A stretch of 64,000 bases of DNA, taken from positions 1-64,000 of the forward strand of contig MLDA01000004.1 of the NCBI GenBank assembly GCA_023896275.1. The letters are read 5' to 3'. The translations under genes were made by a program, and so were the position numbers. Position 1 is the stretch's first letter; the number at the start of each line of letters is the position of its first letter. Under the pieces are notes generated by a model that was given only the letters and a program-made list of their open reading frames with translations, did no database searches and was not told the DNA's origin. This DNA is from Kocuria rosea subsp. polaris. Its GTDB lineage: Bacteria; Actinomycetota; Actinomycetes; Actinomycetales; Micrococcaceae. This document shows, in pieces, positions 15,852 to 23,643 of this stretch.

Positions 15852-17567
15852 TCAGGCCCGCGAGCGCGCGGCCAGGCGTTCGGCGATTCCCGCGGCAATC
15901 AACCCGAACGAATACGCTCCGGGGTCCGGGTGGCCCAGCGACTTCTCTGCCAGCGGGCGGGCACGGCCCTTCTTCGGCAGCAGGTCCGCGGTGGCTCGGG
16001 CGGCCTCGAGAGCGACGACGGCGGCCTCCTCCAGCGTCTCGGCCACGGGCCGGCCCGCTTCGATCCCAGCGCGGACCGCTTCCGCATACGGCACCAGCGC
16101 GTCGACCATGGTCTTGTCCCCGACCTCCGTCTTCCCGAGAGCGGTCACGGCGTCTCGAAACGCGTCCGCCGCCGCTGCCGCGTCTGCGCCGCTGTACGCC
16201 TCTCGGTTGCCGAGCACCCGCCCGAGGGCCGCGAGCCCCGTGCCCCAGAGGGCGCCGGAGGTGCCGCCGGCCTTCTCGCTCCACGCATCGCCGGCCGCGG
16301 CGAGCACCTCGCGCACGCAGTGCTCGCCGGCGGCTGAGCGGGCGGCCGCCACCGCAGCCTCGACGCCGCGTCGCATGCCAATCCCGTGGTCGCCGTCGCC
16401 GGCGACCGTGTCCAGGTCGCCGAGCTCGACCTCGTGGCGTACGACGACGTCGCGTGCGGTCTCGATCATTTCCGCCGCGCGCTCGCCGAGGCGAGCCGCG
16501 GCTGCGGTGGCGGTCTCGTGCTCGGCGGCCTCAGCGGTCGCGGCGCCGAACTCGCGGCGCGCTCCGGCCTCGACGCTCCCGCGCCGGAACGCCGGAGTGT
16601 CCGCCGGGGCGGCCCAGAGGCGCTCGAGCTCGTCGTCGATCCAGAACAGTGTCAGGGAGGCCCCGGCCATGTTCAGGCTCGTGACCAGCTCGCCGCACTC
16701 GGGTTCGATCACCTCGTAGCCGGCCTCGGAGAGAAGCCGGTCCACGTGGCCGAAGAGCACGAAGAGCTCCTCGTACTTGACCGTGCCGAGGCCGTTGACG
16801 ATCGGCACCACGCGCCGCCCCGCCTCAGCGGGACGGTCCTGCAGCAAACGGTTGACCAGGAGTTCGGCGAGTTCGGCGGACGTCGGCAGCTCGTGCTCGG
16901 AGATGCCCGGCTCGCCGTGGATGCCCAGACCCAGGGACATGGTGCCAGCCGGGACATGGAACAGGGCGTCGTCGGCGCCCGGGAGTGTGCACCCGTCGAA
17001 AGCGACGCCCAGGCTGCGGGTGCGGTGGTTCGCTTTCTCGGCCAGACGGACCACCTCGTCCAGGTCCGCGCCCTCCTCGGACGCCGCGCCGGCCACCTTG
17101 AACACCGTGAGGTCCCCGGCGATGCCGCGGCGCTGATCGATCTTCTCGGCCGGGGCGCTCGCGATGTCGTCGGTGACCGCCACGGTGCGGGTCTCGATGC
17201 CCTCGGCGGCCAGCCGCTCCCGGGCCTGACCGAAGTGCAGCACATCGCCGGCGTAGTTGCCGTAGCCGAGCAGCACGCCGCCGCCGGTGGACGCGGCCTT
17301 CGCCACTCGGTGGATCTGGCCCGCGGACGGCGAGGCGAAGAGGTTGCCGCAGGCCGCGCCGGCGGCTAGGCCGGGGCCGACCAGGCCCGCGAACGCGGGG
17401 TAGTGGCCGGACCCGCCGCCGATCACCACTGCTACCTGCCCGTCCTTCATCTCGCTCGCGCGGACGACGCCGCCGTCCACGCGCTCCAGGCGGCGGCGGT
17501 GGGCGGCAACGAGGCCGTCGGTCGCCGCGTCGGCGAACTCGGTGGGGTCGTCATAGATTCGTGTCAT
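15852..17567 (-). CDS. Dihydroxyacetone-kinase-family ketose kinase, fused DhaK-DhaL
   Basis: 571 residues combining both kinase halves. The N-terminal DhaK domain (about 1-330) has VVIGGGSGHYPAF, GYGNYAGDVLHFG and SLGLGIHGEPG, whose histidine is the covalent substrate-binding residue in the family. The C-terminal DhaL domain (about 365-571) has LDTVAGDGDHGIGMRRG, the Mg-ATP aspartate loop, and GGTSGALWGTGL. This ATP-dependent single-chain form acts on dihydroxyacetone or, in the LerK/DerK subgroup, on L- or D-erythrulose. The ATG at 17567 overlaps the stop of the TIM-barrel gene by four bases. The two neighbouring isomerases make erythrulose the likelier substrate; this is inference from context. 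Confidence 0.88.
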   Translation of the reverse strand: MTRIYDDPTEFADAATDGLVAAHRRRLERVDGGVVRASEMKDGQVAVVIGGGSGHYPAFAGLVGPGLAAGAACGNLFASPSAGQIHRVAKAASTGGGVLLGYGNYAGDVLHFGQARERLAAEGIETRTVAVTDDIASAPAEKIDQRRGIAGDLTVFKVAGAASEEGADLDEVVRLAEKANHRTRSLGVAFDGCTLPGADDALFHVPAGTMSLGLGIHGEPGISEHELPTSAELAELLVNRLLQDRPAEAGRRVVPIVNGLGTVKYEELFVLFGHVDRLLSEAGYEVIEPECGELVTSLNMAGASLTLFWIDDELERLWAAPADTPAFRRGSVEAGARREFGAATAEAAEHETATAAAARLGERAAEMIETARDVVVRHEVELGDLDTVAGDGDHGIGMRRGVEAAVAAARSAAGEHCVREVLAAAGDAWSEKAGGTSGALWGTGLAALGRVLGNREAYSGADAAAAADAFRDAVTALGKTEVGDKTMVDALVPYAEAVRAGIEAGRPVAETLEEAAVVALEAARATADLLPKKGRARPLAEKSLGHPDPGAYSFGLIAAGIAERLAARSRA

Positions 17568-18619
17568 CGTCCTGAGGCACCTGCCTGGTTCGAAACGGAG
17601 AGGGGTGTGGCGTCGTCGTGCCCGCCGGCCCGCGCCGGGCGCGGCTGCTGGCGCCCTTGGGCGACGAGGGGTGTGCCGAGCTCGTAGTCGGCGGTCTTCG
17701 GCAGGATCCGGTTGCGCAGATATTCCTGGTTGCTCGCGCAGACGCTGAGCCCGTCGCCGCCGTAGTGTTCGGCGCAGATGATCCCTTGGAAGCCGTGGGC
17801 GAGGGCGGTCTTGAACGCCTCGCGGTAGCTGATGACGCCGGATTCCAGCGGGGCGGGCATCGCGGAGTAGTGACCGCGGGCGGTGTTCTCGTCGCGCACA
17901 TAGTTCTTCACGTGCCAGTAGTTGGCGTACGGCATCGTCTTGGCGATGAGCTCGTGGATGTTCTCGATGGGGCGGTGCGGGCGCACCAGGTTGCCGAGGT
18001 CCGGGTTCAGGCCGACGTTTGGCAGGTCGATGTCGTGCAGCAGCCGCACGGCCGAGTCGCCCGTGCCGATGTAGGTGTCCTCGTACATCTCCAGTGAGAG
18101 GAGGAGGCCGAGTTCGGCGGCGTGCCGACCGAGCTCGCGGATGCGGGAGACGGCGTTGCCCCAGACGTCGGAGTTGCCCACCGGGTCCCGGTGGCCCTCG
18201 ACCGTCCAGAACCACAGCTGCTTCTTCTGCTCCGCGGACAGTGCTTGGTGCAGGCCGATGGAGACGACCTCACTGCCGAGGTGGGCCGCGGCTTCCAGCG
18301 TGCGGTGACTGTAGGCGAGATTTTCATCCCAGTCGGCCTCGTCGATGACGCTGCGGCGGATCGCCGAGATGGCGGGTGTGCCGAGGCCGACCGCGTCGGC
18401 CGTGCGCTTGAGCTCGTCGAGGCGCTGCGTGGACAGGTCACCGGGGCGGACCCAGCCGTCAAAGAGGTCGACGTTGGTGAAGCCGGCCTCGCGAACCTCG
18501 GTGAAGACGTTCGCCCAGACGGATGCGTCAGCGTCCTGGGCCGTGCCGCCGCCGGGCAGGTCGTGGGGGAACTGCAGCAATGCTGCCGTGATGGGCCAGT
18601 CGGCCGCGGTGTAGGGCAT
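17564..18619 (-). CDS. TIM-barrel sugar isomerase/epimerase-family enzyme, first gene of acid-sugar operon
   Basis: 351 residues of the xylose isomerase-like TIM-barrel (AP endonuclease 2) superfamily. Likely metal ligands are the Glu in LLLSLEMYEDTY, the Asp in GLNPDLGNLVRP, the His in NYWHVKNY and the Glu in GIICAEHYGGDG. The last 35 residues (RQQPRPARAGGHDD and on) are polar and probably disordered. ATG 18619 has GGAGG seven bases upstream. The superfamily includes isomerases, epimerases, dehydratases and the 3-oxo-isoapionate decarboxylase of apiose catabolism. With an upstream 3-keto-acid-forming dehydrogenase and downstream erythrulose-type enzymes, a decarboxylase or isomerase role giving a tetrulose is a fair hypothesis. 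The function is not proved by sequence. Confidence 0.75.
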   Translation of the reverse strand: MPYTAADWPITAALLQFPHDLPGGGTAQDADASVWANVFTEVREAGFTNVDLFDGWVRPGDLSTQRLDELKRTADAVGLGTPAISAIRRSVIDEADWDENLAYSHRTLEAAAHLGSEVVSIGLHQALSAEQKKQLWFWTVEGHRDPVGNSDVWGNAVSRIRELGRHAAELGLLLSLEMYEDTYIGTGDSAVRLLHDIDLPNVGLNPDLGNLVRPHRPIENIHELIAKTMPYANYWHVKNYVRDENTARGHYSAMPAPLESGVISYREAFKTALAHGFQGIICAEHYGGDGLSVCASNQEYLRNRILPKTADYELGTPLVAQGRQQPRPARAGGHDDATPLSVSNQAGASGR

Positions 18620-18634
18620 GATGCCTCCGTAGTC

Positions 18635-18661
18635 GTAGATCCTATTTCCTATAGGATCTAC
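18635..18661. promoter_or_regulatory. 27-bp palindromic operator between acid-sugar operon and GntR regulator
   Basis: Perfect 11-bp arms, GTAGATCCTAT and ATAGGATCTAC, flank a 5-base spacer (TTCCT). It ends 15 bp upstream of the TIM-barrel start and 44 bp upstream of the GntR start, so it can control both directions. Size and position fit a FadR/FCD-type GntR dimer, but binding is inferred. The inner CCTATAGG is itself self-complementary. Confidence 0.75.
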
Positions 18662-18705
18662 GGAAGTGTGATCCATGTCAACCTTCAGGCCGGAGGGCGT
18701 CCACC

Positions 18706-19419
18706 GTGAAACGCCAGCGAACATATGATGAAGCGATGAGTTCCGTCTTCCCCAGCGGCCCGATGCGCGGGCGCCAGGTCCTGGCCGACCACGTGCACGA
18801 GGAGCTGCTCGCCGCCCTGATCGACGGCCGGTTCGAAGCCGGCACAGCCCTCAGCATCGACGGGATCGCACGCGAGCTGGGGGTATCGCCGACGCCGGTT
18901 CGGGAGGCCCTGGCCCGGCTCGAGCACACCGGGATGGTGCGGCGCGCTGCGCTCAAGGGGTACCGGGTCGCCCCGCTGATGACCGCCGAGGAGCACGGCC
19001 AGCTTGTCCAGGCTCGCAAGCTCATCGAGGCGGAGAACGCGGAGCTCGCCTGCGCACGCGCGGACGGTGAGTTGGTCGAGCAGCTTCGGGAGTCCATCGA
19101 ACGGCTGCGCACAGCCCCGACCGGCGGTTCCTACAGCGAGTTCCGCGACTACTGGAAGGCGGACGAAGACTTCCACCGGCTCATCGCGGAGAACGCCGGC
19201 AACCCGTTCCTCCTGACCGCCTTCCAGGCCCTCGGAGGGCAGGTGCAGCGGTTCCGCCTTTTCGCCGGGCGCGGGGTGACGGATGCCGACCGCGCCATCG
19301 CCGAACACACGGAGATCCTCCGCGCGTTCCAGGGAGGGGACGCCGCGGCCGCCCGCGCCGCCATGGAGAAGCATCTTGACGGCGTCGGGCGGCGGGCGAT
19401 CGAGGACAGTAGCGATTGA
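18706..19419 (+). CDS. GntR-family transcriptional regulator, FCD (FadR) subfamily
   Basis: 237 residues. The N-terminal winged helix includes LLAALIDGRFEAGTALSIDGIARELGVSPTPVREALARLEHTGMV, a textbook GntR recognition helix. The C-terminal FCD domain has DEDFHRLIAENAGNPFLLTAFQAL and EHTEILRAFQGGD with a final conserved His, the pattern of a metal-assisted organic acid pocket. FCD effectors are usually acid sugars or short organic acids, in line with a GntP transporter in the divergent operon. GTG 18706 was chosen because GGAGGG lies eight bases upstream; an in-frame ATG at 18736 is possible. Its stop is 18 bp from that of the convergent GH3 gene, with no clear terminator. Probably a repressor acting at the 27-bp palindrome. 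Confidence 0.9.
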   Translation: MKRQRTYDEAMSSVFPSGPMRGRQVLADHVHEELLAALIDGRFEAGTALSIDGIARELGVSPTPVREALARLEHTGMVRRAALKGYRVAPLMTAEEHGQLVQARKLIEAENAELACARADGELVEQLRESIERLRTAPTGGSYSEFRDYWKADEDFHRLIAENAGNPFLLTAFQALGGQVQRFRLFAGRGVTDADRAIAEHTEILRAFQGGDAAAARAAMEKHLDGVGRRAIEDSSD

Positions 19420-19437
19420 CGCGCTTCGCGCCGGCGG

Positions 19438-21855
19438 TCAGGATACAGGTGCCGGCGCTTCCGGCACGTGACTCCCGGAGACCGAGCGCACGCGGACCGG
19501 GGTGTCCATCACGCGGCCCTCGGGCACCTCACGGACCTCCCCGACGATCGTGAACTCACCTGTCAGCGGCAGGTTCTCGCTGCTGGTGCCGACCTCGACG
19601 CCGAACGCGCCCGGCTCGACGATGCGGCGGTGGTCCAATCCGGTGAAGGACGTCCGGTCCGCGTGCACCTCGAACATCACCCGCATGGACTCACCTGCGG
19701 CCAGGTGTACCTTGGCGAACCCGGTCAGGGAGCGCCGCGGCCGCACCACCGATGCGACCTCGTCGCGCACGTACAACTGCACGACCTCGGCGCCATCGCG
19801 TGCGCCCGTGTTGGTCACCGTCGCAGAGACCTCGACGGTGCCGTCGGTAGTGATCTCCTCTGCCGAGACCTCCAGGTCCTTGACCTCAAACGTGGTGTAG
19901 GAGAGGCCGAATCCGAACGGATACAGCGGGCGTGGATCCAGGTTGGAGACGCCGTCGGAGAACCACCCCAGCGGTGGGGTCAGGTAGGTCCCCGGCTGTC
20001 CACCCACGTGATCCGGGATCTGCACGGGCAGCTTGCCGGACGGGTTCACAGCCCCGGTCAGAACAGACGCGAGCGCCGGGCCGCCCTCCTCACCGGGCAT
20101 GAACGCTTGAACGATCGCGGCGGCACGGTCCGCAAACTGTCCGAGCGAGTACGGCCGTCCGGTGACCAGAACCAGAATCGTCGGCGTCCCCGTGGCCAGA
20201 ACGGCCTCCACCAGGTCGGCCTGACGTCCCGGCAGGGCCAGGTCGACGACGTCGCAGCCCTCGCCGGACGTGCCCCGGCCGAACAGCCCCGCCAGGTCGC
20301 CCACGGTCACCACCGCGACGTCGGCATCCTTGGCCGCCGCGACGGCCGCGTCGATACCGGAACCGTCCGGGTCCGTGAAGTCCACGCCGCGCTCGTAGCC
20401 GATGTCCGCGCCAGCCAGCGCCGGCGCTGCCTTCAGCGCCTCGAGGATGGAGGGCAGCTCAATGCCATGCTCGTCCTCACCGAAGAACCGGGACAGGACA
20501 TGGTTGGTGAACGTGTAGCAGCCGAGGTGCGCGCGCGGTTGGGTAGCGGACGGTCCGACGACGGCGATGCGCCCCTTGGCGGTTCCCGACGCGGCACCTT
20601 CGGCACCCGACGTGTAGCCGCCGAGCGGCAGGATGCCGTTGTTCTTGAGCAGAATGATGGACTGTTCTGCCATGCGGCGGGCATGGGCCCGATTACCTGC
20701 GGAGTCCAGCTCGACGTCGTCGCCTTCCCAATGGTCCTCCGGCGTCCAGCCCGCGTCCAACAAGCCCAGCTGAGCCTTCTGCATCAGCACGCGGCGCACA
20801 GCCGTATCAAGAACCTCAGCGTTCAGCCGGCCGTCTTCCACGGCACGCGCGAGGTGCCGGAACGCGTTGGTCTCCGGCAGCTCGACATCCATGCCGGCGG
20901 CGATGGAGATGACGCCGGCGTCGTCTTGATCCTGAGCCACTTTGTGCATGGTCTCGAGGAAGCTCACGGCCCAGTAGTCGGAGACCACGGTGCCGGTGAA
21001 GGCCCAACGGTCACGCAGGACCTCGGTCAGCAGGCGATGGCTCGCGGCCGGTGCCTCGCCATCGATGTCCGCGTAGGAGTTCATGACGGAGTGGGCGCCG
21101 CCCTCGCGGACGGCCCGCTCGAAGGGCGGGAAGATCACGTCTTCCAACTCGCGGCTGCCCATCGGTACCGGCGCGTGGTTGCGGCCGGCCCGGGAGGCGG
21201 CGTACCCGGCGAAGTGTTTCAGCGTGGCGTGCACGCCGCCGGCCTGCAGGCCCTGAACGTAGGCCGTGCCGAGCTCGCCCACGAGGTGCGGGTCCTCGCC
21301 GAGCGTCTCCTCGACGCGGCCCCAGCGGTAGTCGCGGACGACGTCGAGGACGGGGGAGAGGCCCAGATGCACGCCGACCTTCTTCATGTCATGGCCGATG
21401 CGGGAGGCCATCTCCCTGACGAGGTCCGCATCCCAGCTGGCGGCCCATGCGATCGACGCCGGGTAGCAGGTGGCGCCCATCGTCGTGAATCCGGTCAGGC
21501 ACTCCTCGTGCGCCAACGCCGGGATCCCGAGGCGATTCGCGGCCACGACTGCTCGCTGCAGGTCCGCGAGTCGGGCCCGGCCCGCGGCCGGATCCAGGGG
21601 TGCGGAGCCGAAGGCGCGGGTGATTTGCCCGAGGCCGCCGTCGATCTCTTGCTCGAAAGTGGGTCGGTTGGACGAGAACGTGTCCTCCATGGGGGCGACG
21701 TTTCCGTCGCTGGACTCTTTCCTCTCGTCCGGGCGGATCCAGTAGGAGCCGAGCTGGGAGACCTTCTCCTCCAGGGTGAGTTCCGCCATGAGCGACTCGA
21801 CGCGCTCGGCAGCTGGCCGCCCGGCATCGCGCCAGGTGCTTTCTTGGGTATTCAT
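19438..21855 (-). CDS. Glycoside hydrolase family 3 (beta-xylosidase/beta-glucosidase)
   Basis: 805 residues, no signal peptide, so a cytoplasmic exo-glycosidase. The GH3 N-terminal barrel includes NRLGIPALAHEECLTGFTTMGATCYP, VLDVVRDYRWGRVEETLGEDP and KHFAGYAASRAGRNHAPV. The nucleophile is Asp 293 in TVVSDYWAVSFLETMH. The second alpha/beta domain contains PLGGYTSG and VTVGDLAGLFGRGTSGEGCD, and the C-terminus has a fibronectin III-like domain (ARDGAEVVQLYVRDEVASVVRP, LAGFAKVHLAAGE-like). ATG 21855 follows AAAGGAA; an in-frame TTG five codons earlier is less likely. Last gene of the ABC importer operon. The layout matches the bxlA position of the Streptomyces xylobiose system, so beta-xylosidase is preferred, but GH3 specificity is hard to read. 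Confidence 0.92.
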   Translation of the reverse strand: MNTQESTWRDAGRPAAERVESLMAELTLEEKVSQLGSYWIRPDERKESSDGNVAPMEDTFSSNRPTFEQEIDGGLGQITRAFGSAPLDPAAGRARLADLQRAVVAANRLGIPALAHEECLTGFTTMGATCYPASIAWAASWDADLVREMASRIGHDMKKVGVHLGLSPVLDVVRDYRWGRVEETLGEDPHLVGELGTAYVQGLQAGGVHATLKHFAGYAASRAGRNHAPVPMGSRELEDVIFPPFERAVREGGAHSVMNSYADIDGEAPAASHRLLTEVLRDRWAFTGTVVSDYWAVSFLETMHKVAQDQDDAGVISIAAGMDVELPETNAFRHLARAVEDGRLNAEVLDTAVRRVLMQKAQLGLLDAGWTPEDHWEGDDVELDSAGNRAHARRMAEQSIILLKNNGILPLGGYTSGAEGAASGTAKGRIAVVGPSATQPRAHLGCYTFTNHVLSRFFGEDEHGIELPSILEALKAAPALAGADIGYERGVDFTDPDGSGIDAAVAAAKDADVAVVTVGDLAGLFGRGTSGEGCDVVDLALPGRQADLVEAVLATGTPTILVLVTGRPYSLGQFADRAAAIVQAFMPGEEGGPALASVLTGAVNPSGKLPVQIPDHVGGQPGTYLTPPLGWFSDGVSNLDPRPLYPFGFGLSYTTFEVKDLEVSAEEITTDGTVEVSATVTNTGARDGAEVVQLYVRDEVASVVRPRRSLTGFAKVHLAAGESMRVMFEVHADRTSFTGLDHRRIVEPGAFGVEVGTSSENLPLTGEFTIVGEVREVPEGRVMDTPVRVRSVSGSHVPEAPAPVS

Positions 21856-21882
21856 CGGATTCCTTTGCAAGGTAGAAGTCGG

Positions 21883-22719
21883 TTATTTGCTGAAGCCGGC
21901 AGTCAGGCCGGCGACCAGCTGCCGGCGGCCGACGATGTATGCGGCGAGGATCGGCAGGCAGGAGAGGACGACGGCGGCTAGTACCGCCGGAGTGTCCACC
22001 GCGAATTCGCCCTGATATGTCCACAACGACAGCGGCAGCACTCGCACCTCCGAGCTCTGCGTCAGCACCAGCGGGAACAGGAACCCGTTCCACACCTGCA
22101 GTGCGTCGTAGATGCCAACCGCCATGATGGCCGGCTTGGACAGGGGCAGGACCAGCTGGCGGAACATCTGCCAATGGCTGGCACCGTCCAGCGTCATGGC
22201 CTCGTAGAGCGAGGTCGGGATGTCGCGGAGGAAGTTCGTCAGGATCAACACGCTGATCGGGATCGCGAACGCAATGCCCGGCAGGATGAGCGCTGGCAGC
22301 GAGTCGTAGAGACCCATCTGCACAATCAGGTAGTAGACCGGGATGATCGTCGCCTGGATCGGGATGGCGATGCCTAGCAGGAACAGCCGGTGGCTGAACT
22401 TCGCCAAGGCGCCGCGGTTCCGGACGATCACGTAGCTCGCCAGCAAGGAGATCAGCAGCACGACGCCGACCGTCACCACGGTGATGAGCGCCGAGTTGAA
22501 GAAGTACAGGGCGAAGTCGTTTTCCAACACGCGGCCGTACGCGGCAAGTGTCGGTGCCTGCGGCAGCGCCAGTGGATTGGTACCGAAGTACTCCTGGCGC
22601 GGCTTCAGGCTGGTGACCACGATGTAGTAGATCGGGACGATCGTCACCACCAGCCAGAAGGTGGCGGCGAGGCCACCGACGACGTTGGGGGATTGCCCGC
22701 CTTGGGATCGTAGTTTCAT
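21883..22719 (-). CDS. Sugar ABC transporter permease, MalG type
   Basis: 278 residues with six transmembrane helices. The first is VVGGLAATFWLVVTIVPIYYIVVTSL. The coupling-loop signature is YEAMTLDGASHWQMFRQLVLPLSKPA, the typical EAA motif of MalG-like permeases. It belongs to the CUT1 oligosaccharide importer class. The start ATG at 22719 shares one base with the stop of the MalF-type gene (TGATG), so the two are translationally coupled. Corresponds in position to bxlG of the Streptomyces xylobiose importer. No ATPase gene is in the operon, as usual in actinobacteria where MsiK serves several importers. Confidence 0.93.
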   Translation of the reverse strand: MKLRSQGGQSPNVVGGLAATFWLVVTIVPIYYIVVTSLKPRQEYFGTNPLALPQAPTLAAYGRVLENDFALYFFNSALITVVTVGVVLLISLLASYVIVRNRGALAKFSHRLFLLGIAIPIQATIIPVYYLIVQMGLYDSLPALILPGIAFAIPISVLILTNFLRDIPTSLYEAMTLDGASHWQMFRQLVLPLSKPAIMAVGIYDALQVWNGFLFPLVLTQSSEVRVLPLSLWTYQGEFAVDTPAVLAAVVLSCLPILAAYIVGRRQLVAGLTAGFSK

Positions 22720-23639
22720 CAGGCGCCCTCCTGCTGGCTTTCCATCTTGTCCGACCCGCTGAGCTTGTTCAGCAGCACCGAAACCACCAGGCCGACTACC
22801 ACGAGGATCACAGCGATCGCGCTCGCCGGACCCATCTGGTAGCTGCGGAAACCGGTGAGATACATGTCCAGCGGCAGGATGCGCGTCGCATTGCCCGGTC
22901 CACCGTTGGTCATGACGAACACCAGGTCGAAGTACGTTAGTGAGCCGACGATCATCAGTGTGGAGCTGGTGATGACGGTGTACTTGATCTGCGGGAGCGT
23001 CACGGAGAAGAACGTCTGGATGCGCCCTGCGCCGTCGAGCATTGCGGCCTCGTACAACGAGGTGGGGATCTGTTTCACGCCCGCCTGGTAGAGCAGCGAG
23101 TGGAACGGAACGAAGCACCACGCGATGACGAAGATCAACACGTAGAAGACCAGATCCGTGCTGCCGAGCCAGTCTTGGCTCAACCAGGGGACGGCGAAGG
23201 CGTTGGAGAGGCCGAAGTTCGGGTCCAGCAGCGCCTTGAACGCGATGCCGACGGCTGCTGCGGAGAACAGCAGCGGCAGGAAGTACAGCACCGAGTACGC
23301 GGCACGGTACTTCTCGTTACCGGCCATGAAGACGCCGAGCAGGATCGAGATCGGCGCCTGGGTCACGTAGGTCAGCACGGTCATGGCGAGCGTCAGCCAC
23401 ATGGCGTTCAGCGTCACCGGGTCGGTGAAGACGCGCTGCCAGTTGGCGAGGCCGGCGAACGTCGGGCTTCCGAGGCCGTCCCAGTTCATGAGGGACAGCA
23501 CGGCGACGCCGAGCAGCGGAATCAGAGCGAAGACCGTGAAGAACACCAGCGCGGGGGCCAGCATCCAGTAGCTCGGTCCGTCGCTCGTCGTCCGCCGCTG
23601 ACGTGTGCGTGCCGGAGCGGTCAGGGTACTCATTGGCAT
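22719..23639 (-). CDS. Sugar ABC transporter permease, MalF type
   Basis: 306 residues, six helices. It begins with a short basic cytoplasmic tail and PSYWMLAPALVFFTVFALIPLLGVAVLSLMNWDG, the classic start of CUT1 MalF-like permeases. The EAA loop reads LYEAAMLDGAGRIQTFFSVTLPQIKYT and the last helices contain VFVMTNGGPGNATRILPLDMY. Two ATGs (23639 and 23633) are possible, differing by two residues. The gene follows the binding-protein gene by four bases. Works with the adjacent MalG-type permease and lipoprotein and probably a distant shared ATPase. Confidence 0.93.
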   Translation of the reverse strand: MPMSTLTAPARTRQRRTTSDGPSYWMLAPALVFFTVFALIPLLGVAVLSLMNWDGLGSPTFAGLANWQRVFTDPVTLNAMWLTLAMTVLTYVTQAPISILLGVFMAGNEKYRAAYSVLYFLPLLFSAAAVGIAFKALLDPNFGLSNAFAVPWLSQDWLGSTDLVFYVLIFVIAWCFVPFHSLLYQAGVKQIPTSLYEAAMLDGAGRIQTFFSVTLPQIKYTVITSSTLMIVGSLTYFDLVFVMTNGGPGNATRILPLDMYLTGFRSYQMGPASAIAVILVVVGLVVSVLLNKLSGSDKMESQQEGA

Positions 23640-23643
23640 CCGG

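Noticed and set aside
19468-21981. 837-codon open frame on the plus strand
   Set aside because: Antisense to the GH3 gene, which has complete catalytic motifs. A GC-bias artefact.
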